Shown piece by piece: positions 40,885 through 44,778 of a stretch of DNA of 44,778 nucleotides. The translations under genes and the position numbers were made by a program. The stretch spans positions 1-44,778 of the forward strand of contig MCFE01000689.1 of NCBI GenBank assembly GCA_002104905.1, given 5' to 3'. Below the pieces are notes generated by a model. It saw only the letters and a program-made list of their open reading frames with translations, was not told the DNA's origin and ran no database searches. This DNA comes from Basidiobolus meristosporus CBS 931.73 (Eukaryota > Basidiobolomycota > Basidiobolomycetes > Basidiobolales > Basidiobolaceae). Position 1 is the stretch's first letter, and each line of letters begins with the position of its first letter.

Positions 40885-41233
40885 TGTTGTAAGAGTCTTG
40901 GAGATATTGGAAGTGATTGGGAGAACAAGTAGATTATGTGGTTTTCACTTAATGATTTATTGAATGTAAAAGTAGTGTTTATACTTTTACCTGGTCTTGG
41001 CATTACAAACACGTAGAATAGGCTAAGGAAGGTCCCAAGAACATGTGTGCAAAGTTTGGGGCTGTTTGGACAACTTTGAGAATTTTCATGTTCTGGGTAC
41101 CTGGTATTTTGGTGAAAATATTCTAAGTAAATCCCAACAATGAATTTGGTCAGTGTTTTCTAGGATTTGAAGGTAATGATCTAAGTGACTAAGTTAGGTG
41201 AATATTTAGGTGGAAATACAAATTTTTACAACA
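40885..41233 (-). repeat. Copia A2 3' LTR
   Basis: 349 bp, with plus-strand ends TGTTGTAAGAGTC and TTTTTACAACA. On the minus strand it follows the polypurine tract AGTGGGAGTG (41234-41243). Confidence 0.94.
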
Positions 41234-41244
41234 CTCCCACTCAG

Positions 41245-43345
41245 CTAAATGTTCATACTGACTAGTCCTAATTTTGACCTAAGATATTCAAACTTGTCTC
41301 TAGCTAATGGTTTGGTAAATATGTCTGCAATCATTTCATCTGTAGGACAGTAAACTAAGCTAACTAAGTTACTCTCTATAGCTTCACGTATGAAATGATG
41401 TCTAATATCTATGTGCTTGGTTCTAGCATGAAAAGTTGGATTTCTACCTAATTGTATACATCCTTGATTATCTTGAAATAAAGTAATAGGCGTTTTTTGA
41501 CATAGGCCTAAATCTATAAACAGCTTTCTTAACCACATTGCTTCTTTTGTAGCTTCACAGGCTGCCATATACTCTGCCTCTGTGGTGGAAAGTGCTACGG
41601 TTGGTTCCTTTCTTGAATTCCATGAAATTGCTCCTTTACAGTAAAGAAAGGTGTATCCTGTAGTGGATCTTCTGTCTTCCAAATTTCGTCCCCAATCTGC
41701 ATCAGAGTATCCCACAAGATCTTGTTCTGAGTCCTTATAAGTGTATCTTAAGCAAATATCAGCAGTTCCTTTTAGGTATCTAAAAATCCGCTTAACTGCT
41801 GCAATATGATCAGATCCATAGTTCTGATTATGTTGGCTGACAACTCCCACTGAATATGAGATATCTGGACGTGTTCCAAGCATGATATACATCAGACTGC
41901 CAACCATAGATTGATAAGGAAAGTCAGGGCTTTCAGATGGCACCAAGCTCTCTTGATTTGGTTGAGTTTTGACCAAGTCAAGGTTTGTCTCCATTGGGGT
42001 AGCTGCCAGTTTACAGTCTTCCATTTTGTACTTCTTTAGTATATCTTGAATATACTTGGATTGGCTTAGGGTAATAGTCTGGGTACTTCTGTCTATGGAG
42101 AACTTAATCCCTAAGTAGTAACTGAGTTCTCCTAGATTGGACATCTTGAACCCCTTAGATAGGCTGGATTTAGTCTCTTCCAATGTTTCTAGGTTATTGG
42201 CGGCTATAATAAGATCATCCACATATAGAGCTAATAGAGCTGGATTTGCTCTATCTGGCTTATAGTATATACTATAGTCAGCATTACTCCTTTTGAAACT
42301 CAAAGATTCCAAATAAGAATCTATCTTACAATTCCAGGCTCTTGGTGATTGTTTGAGACCATATAGTGACTTTTTAAGCTTGCAGACCAAATGGGGGTTA
42401 TCTTGGTCAACAAACCCATCAGGCTGGTCCATATACACGTCCTCATCAAGTTCTCCATTCAAAAATGCAGTTTTTACATCCATTTGATGAATAAAAAACT
42501 TATATTTGGCTGCAATAGCCAATATTAATCTGATGGAATTAAACTTGGCTACCAATGCAAAGGTCTCAGTATAGTCAAGTCCTTTTGTTTGAGAGTATCC
42601 TTTGGCTACAAGTCTTGCTTTGTATCTTTCAATTGTACCATCAGCCTTGTATTTTGTCTTGAAGACCCATCTGCATCCAATTGATTTTTGGTTGATTGGT
42701 AATTTGACTAAGTCCCAAGTTTGATTTTCCATTAGGGCCTGATATTCCTCAGTCATTGCAGATCTCCAAAACTTCATCTGAGGGCTATTTAGGGCCTCTT
42801 TTACAGTCTGGGGTTCATCAATATGGACTGAATAGGCATAGGCTAAGTTTGTACCCTCATTAATATAGTAATTTGGGCTATTTCTTGTCCGATTTGATCT
42901 CCGGGCATTTGATACTAGAATGATCACTTCTGGAATATTCCTGGGCACTGATTCTGGCTGAACCACGGCTGTAGAGTCCTCTGGAGTGAAAAAATTTTCA
43001 TTGTTTTGCTCTGATTCAATCCTGACAATTGGTGGACTTGAGATCAAATTTTCGTCATCATCTGATGTCATTTTTTGTGAAAATTTTGAATTTTCATCAA
43101 AGAACACATCCCTGGACTTGATAAGCTTCTTTGCTTTGGTATTGTAGAGTCTGTATGCCTTACTCTCATTGCAGTAGCCCGAAAATATGCATTTTACACT
43201 TTTTGGCTTAAATTTAGACTGATTTCCGGCCAGTTTTTTGGCATATGCTGTACACCCAAATATTCTTAGATGTTCTGCACTTGGTCTGTATCCATACCAT
43301 GCTTCAAATGGAGTAGAATCATGAAGTATTCTGTTATAACTCCTA
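41245..43345 (-). CDS. pol: Copia A2 integrase tail, reverse transcriptase and RNase H
   Basis: The ATG-initiated part of this frame is 620 codons (43107-41245). Upstream it is open to about 43345, carrying the integrase tail (FEAWYGYRPSAEHLRIFGCT, KSRDVFFDEN). The RVT_2 domain has WDLVKLPINQKSIGCRWVFK, YKARLVAKGYSQTKGLDYTE, HQMDVKTAFLNGELDEDVYM and YGLKQSPRAW. Its active site YVDD is at residues 295-298 (42225-42214). The CKLAATPMETN block precedes RNase H, which has YSDADWGRNLEDRRSTTGY, LSTTEAEYMAACEATKEAMW and FQDNQGCIQL. The tail TKHIDIRHHFIREA and ADIFTKPLARDKFEYLRSKL is complete, and the stop lies 11 bases before the LTR. All motifs are intact. The only fault is the frameshift that separates it from the integrase core. 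Confidence 0.92.
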
Positions 43346-44663
43346 TTTTAAGGTATACAGCAGTGGCAACTGATTCTGCCCAAAAATCATAGGATAATTT
43401 TTGATCATGGATCATAGATCTTGCCATATCAATTATTGATCTGTTAGCTTGTTCTGCTACTCCATTTTGCTGTGGGGAGTATGGTACAGTAGTCTCTTGC
43501 TTTATCCCATGAATTTTGCAGAAGTGGATGAAGAGTTTGGAGGTATATTCTCCACCATTGTCAGAGCGCATTTTCTTGATTTTTTCACCAGTTTCTCTCT
43601 CCACCATGGCTTTAAACTCCCTGAACTTAGACAGAGCTTCTTCCTTTCTCTCCATGAAGTAGACCCATGTGTATCTTGTATAATCATCAATAAAAGTGAT
43701 TAAATACTTCATCCCGCCTAAGGATAAATTTTGCATAGGTCCACACAGATCTGAGTGAATTAGATCTAATTTTTTCTTAGTTTTGATTAACCCAGAGCTC
43801 TTGAACGGTTGTCTGTCTTGTTTCCCATATATGCAGGCTTCACAGTACTCCAAATTAGCTGGGGGATCAATTTTCACTCCAGAAATTAGCTGATCTTTGA
43901 TCATTTTATGCAAATAATCAAAATTGATGTGTCCAAATCTCCTGTGCCAAAGCATTGGTGTTTCTTCATTTAAGTTACTTATATTGGCTTCCAGATATGA
44001 TGGAATATAAGTCAACTTGTATAGATTCTGATCTCTGATGCCCAACGCAATATGAGCACCATTTTGATCAGTGATCCTGCATCCAGAATTGTCAAAACTG
44101 AAACTGAGTCCTTCTGCTGTGGCCTTGCTTACAGAGAGTAGGTTCTTGGCTATTTCTGGTACATAGAGTACTTCTTTAAAGGTCAGTGTATGGCTTCCTT
44201 CACTGCTTCTAAGGTTTACTTGGATAGTTCCTTCTCCCACTGCATCAAGTGTTCTATTGTCACCCATGAAAACCTTCTTAATTGGAATTTCTTGATATTG
44301 GGTAAAAAGTTCTTTTTGGTGTGTAAAGTGTTGAGAAGCTCCAGAGTCAATATACCACATCTGAGAATCCTTGTTTGTGGTCATATTTAGTGCAGATATG
44401 AATAGTCTATCTTCAGTTGTTGCAGCATTTCCATATTCAGGCTTCTTTTGCTGATAATCTCTCTTTTTGAAACACCGGTCTGATGTGTGTCCTTTCCTTT
44501 TGCAGTAGTTGCAAAATAGGTGGCTGTTGCCTTTTGTAGGTCTTGGGTACCTCCTTTGTTGGTTATCATTGCTTATTAAAGCATTTTCTTCTTCCTTCTT
44601 ATTGGTGCTTGATTTTCTTAATTCTTCATCCAGGAGCCTTCCATATACGTAATTTAAGGTCAA
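43266..44663 (-). CDS. pol: Copia A2 Gag C-terminus, protease and integrase core
   Basis: A 465-codon frame. The true start lies upstream in gag. The zinc knuckle is Cys51, Cys54, His59, Cys64 (CNYCKRKGHTSDRC). The retropepsin site Asp106-Ser-Gly lies in WYIDSGASQHF. The gag-pre-integrase block LYVPEIAKNLLSVSKA is at 166-181. The integrase zinc module is His240, His245, Cys274, Cys277. The catalytic triad is Asp305 (HSDLCGPM), Asp368 (RSDNGGEY) and Glu404 (QNGVAEQANRS), with 35 residues between the last two. After YLK (about 439) the frame departs from the family: A1 has five A's where A2 has four (about 43345), so the last residues (to 43266) are out of frame. One base would separate this copy from a continuous pol, and a sequencing error in the homopolymer is possible. 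Confidence 0.9.
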   Translation of the reverse strand: MTLNYVYGRLLDEELRKSSTNKKEEENALISNDNQQRRYPRPTKGNSHLFCNYCKRKGHTSDRCFKKRDYQQKKPEYGNAATTEDRLFISALNMTTNKDSQMWYIDSGASQHFTHQKELFTQYQEIPIKKVFMGDNRTLDAVGEGTIQVNLRSSEGSHTLTFKEVLYVPEIAKNLLSVSKATAEGLSFSFDNSGCRITDQNGAHIALGIRDQNLYKLTYIPSYLEANISNLNEETPMLWHRRFGHINFDYLHKMIKDQLISGVKIDPPANLEYCEACIYGKQDRQPFKSSGLIKTKKKLDLIHSDLCGPMQNLSLGGMKYLITFIDDYTRYTWVYFMERKEEALSKFREFKAMVERETGEKIKKMRSDNGGEYTSKLFIHFCKIHGIKQETTVPYSPQQNGVAEQANRSIIDMARSMIHDQKLSYDFWAESVATAVYLKIGVITEYFMILLHLKHGMDTDQVQNI

Positions 44664-44778
44664 ATCTTCAGTTCTGGACTCTAGGGCTGATACAAGGCCC
44701 TGAAACTCGTCTGTCAGGCTATTCAGATGGTAACTATCACATCCTCATCAGTAGTTGGTACACCACAGATTCCATCTC
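44664..44778 (-). pseudogene. Copia A2 Gag, middle part, two single-base gaps
   Basis: Continues the Gag homology (A1 38090-38215: NSLTGKFQGLVSALESRTED). Relative to A1 one base is missing near 44727 (ACCATC/TGAATAGCC) and one near 44760 (GTGG/TGTACC), so the frame is broken at the window edge. The rest of gag is not visible. Confidence 0.7.

Larger units (their letters stand above)
40885..44778 (-). mobile_element. Ty1/copia retrotransposon A2, inserted in A1 (right end outside window)
   Basis: Minus-strand element with its 3' LTR at 40885-41233 and pol leading to gag at the right edge. The whole pol is present, broken only by a one-base deletion in an A-run near 43345. The 5' LTR and the start of gag are beyond the window. 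It is the best-preserved copia element here. Confidence 0.92.

Noticed and set aside
1-44778. Host genes, tRNA or rRNA genes, CRISPR arrays
   Set aside because: Every long frame resolves to a transposable element or a shadow of one. No cloverleaf, rRNA or regularly spaced repeat was recognised by eye; a covariance-model scan would be decisive.

Overview
This 44.8 kb window is a pure transposable-element island from a eukaryotic, most likely basidiomycete, genome. No host gene, tRNA or rRNA was recognised. The fungal assignment is an inference. It rests on several degraded copies of a two-gene DNA transposon with a TNP2-type transposase (Transposase_21 family, CACTA/EnSpm-like, common in Agaricomycetes), on compact Ty1/copia and Ty3/gypsy elements with 350-370 bp LTRs, on the AT-rich composition and on very scarce CpG.

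Names used below: TNP2-a, -b, -c are the transposase copies and 'ORFX' is the divergently transcribed partner gene. Copia families are A (LTR about 348 bp), B (about 369 bp) and C (about 349 bp). G is the gypsy element and D is an 804 bp LTR-like dispersed repeat.

Layout. 1-160 is the end of an A LTR, inserted in an ORFX relic (161-1430). A 211 bp MITE (1555-1765) and repeat D1 (2015-2818) follow. 2819-3453 is an A-family 5' end (minus). TNP2-b (minus) occupies 3454-9434, with a decayed copia C (5363-8357) replacing part of its core. D2 (9640-10443) precedes a patchwork of A and G pieces (10444-13004) that carries a striking 734 bp fold-back element (12185-12918). TNP2-c (minus) occupies 13005-20775 and is split by gypsy G (15513-20394), which is young and almost intact. 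20776-31116 is a B-family cluster: B3 (+, 5' part only) abuts B2 (minus, 3' end lost), and B2 contains the complete B1 (+, 23003-27682) and a solo G LTR (28189-28556). ORFX-a (minus, 31117-33576, with a solo C LTR) and TNP2-a (+, 33780-36488) form the best-preserved two-gene transposon. Repeat D3 is cut by copia A1 (+, from 37307), which is in turn cut by copia A2 (minus, 40885 to the right edge).

How the pieces relate. Target-site duplications and recoverable empty sites give a clear order. The TNP2/ORFX transposons are the old substrate. B2 landed in ORFX-a, then B1 and a G element landed in B2. G landed in TNP2-c, the fold-back element in an A LTR, and A2 in A1. G (LTRs differ at 3 of 368 positions) and A2 (pol interrupted by one missing A) look most recent. 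The most notable biology is (i) a fold-back/MITE family with AGACTTG ends and ATT duplications, (ii) two separately inserted B copies that share the same disabling mutations, implying mobilisation in trans, (iii) copia primer sites matching the anticodon arm of initiator tRNA (half-tRNA priming), and (iv) an uncharacterised ORFX protein paired head-to-head with the TNP2 transposase.
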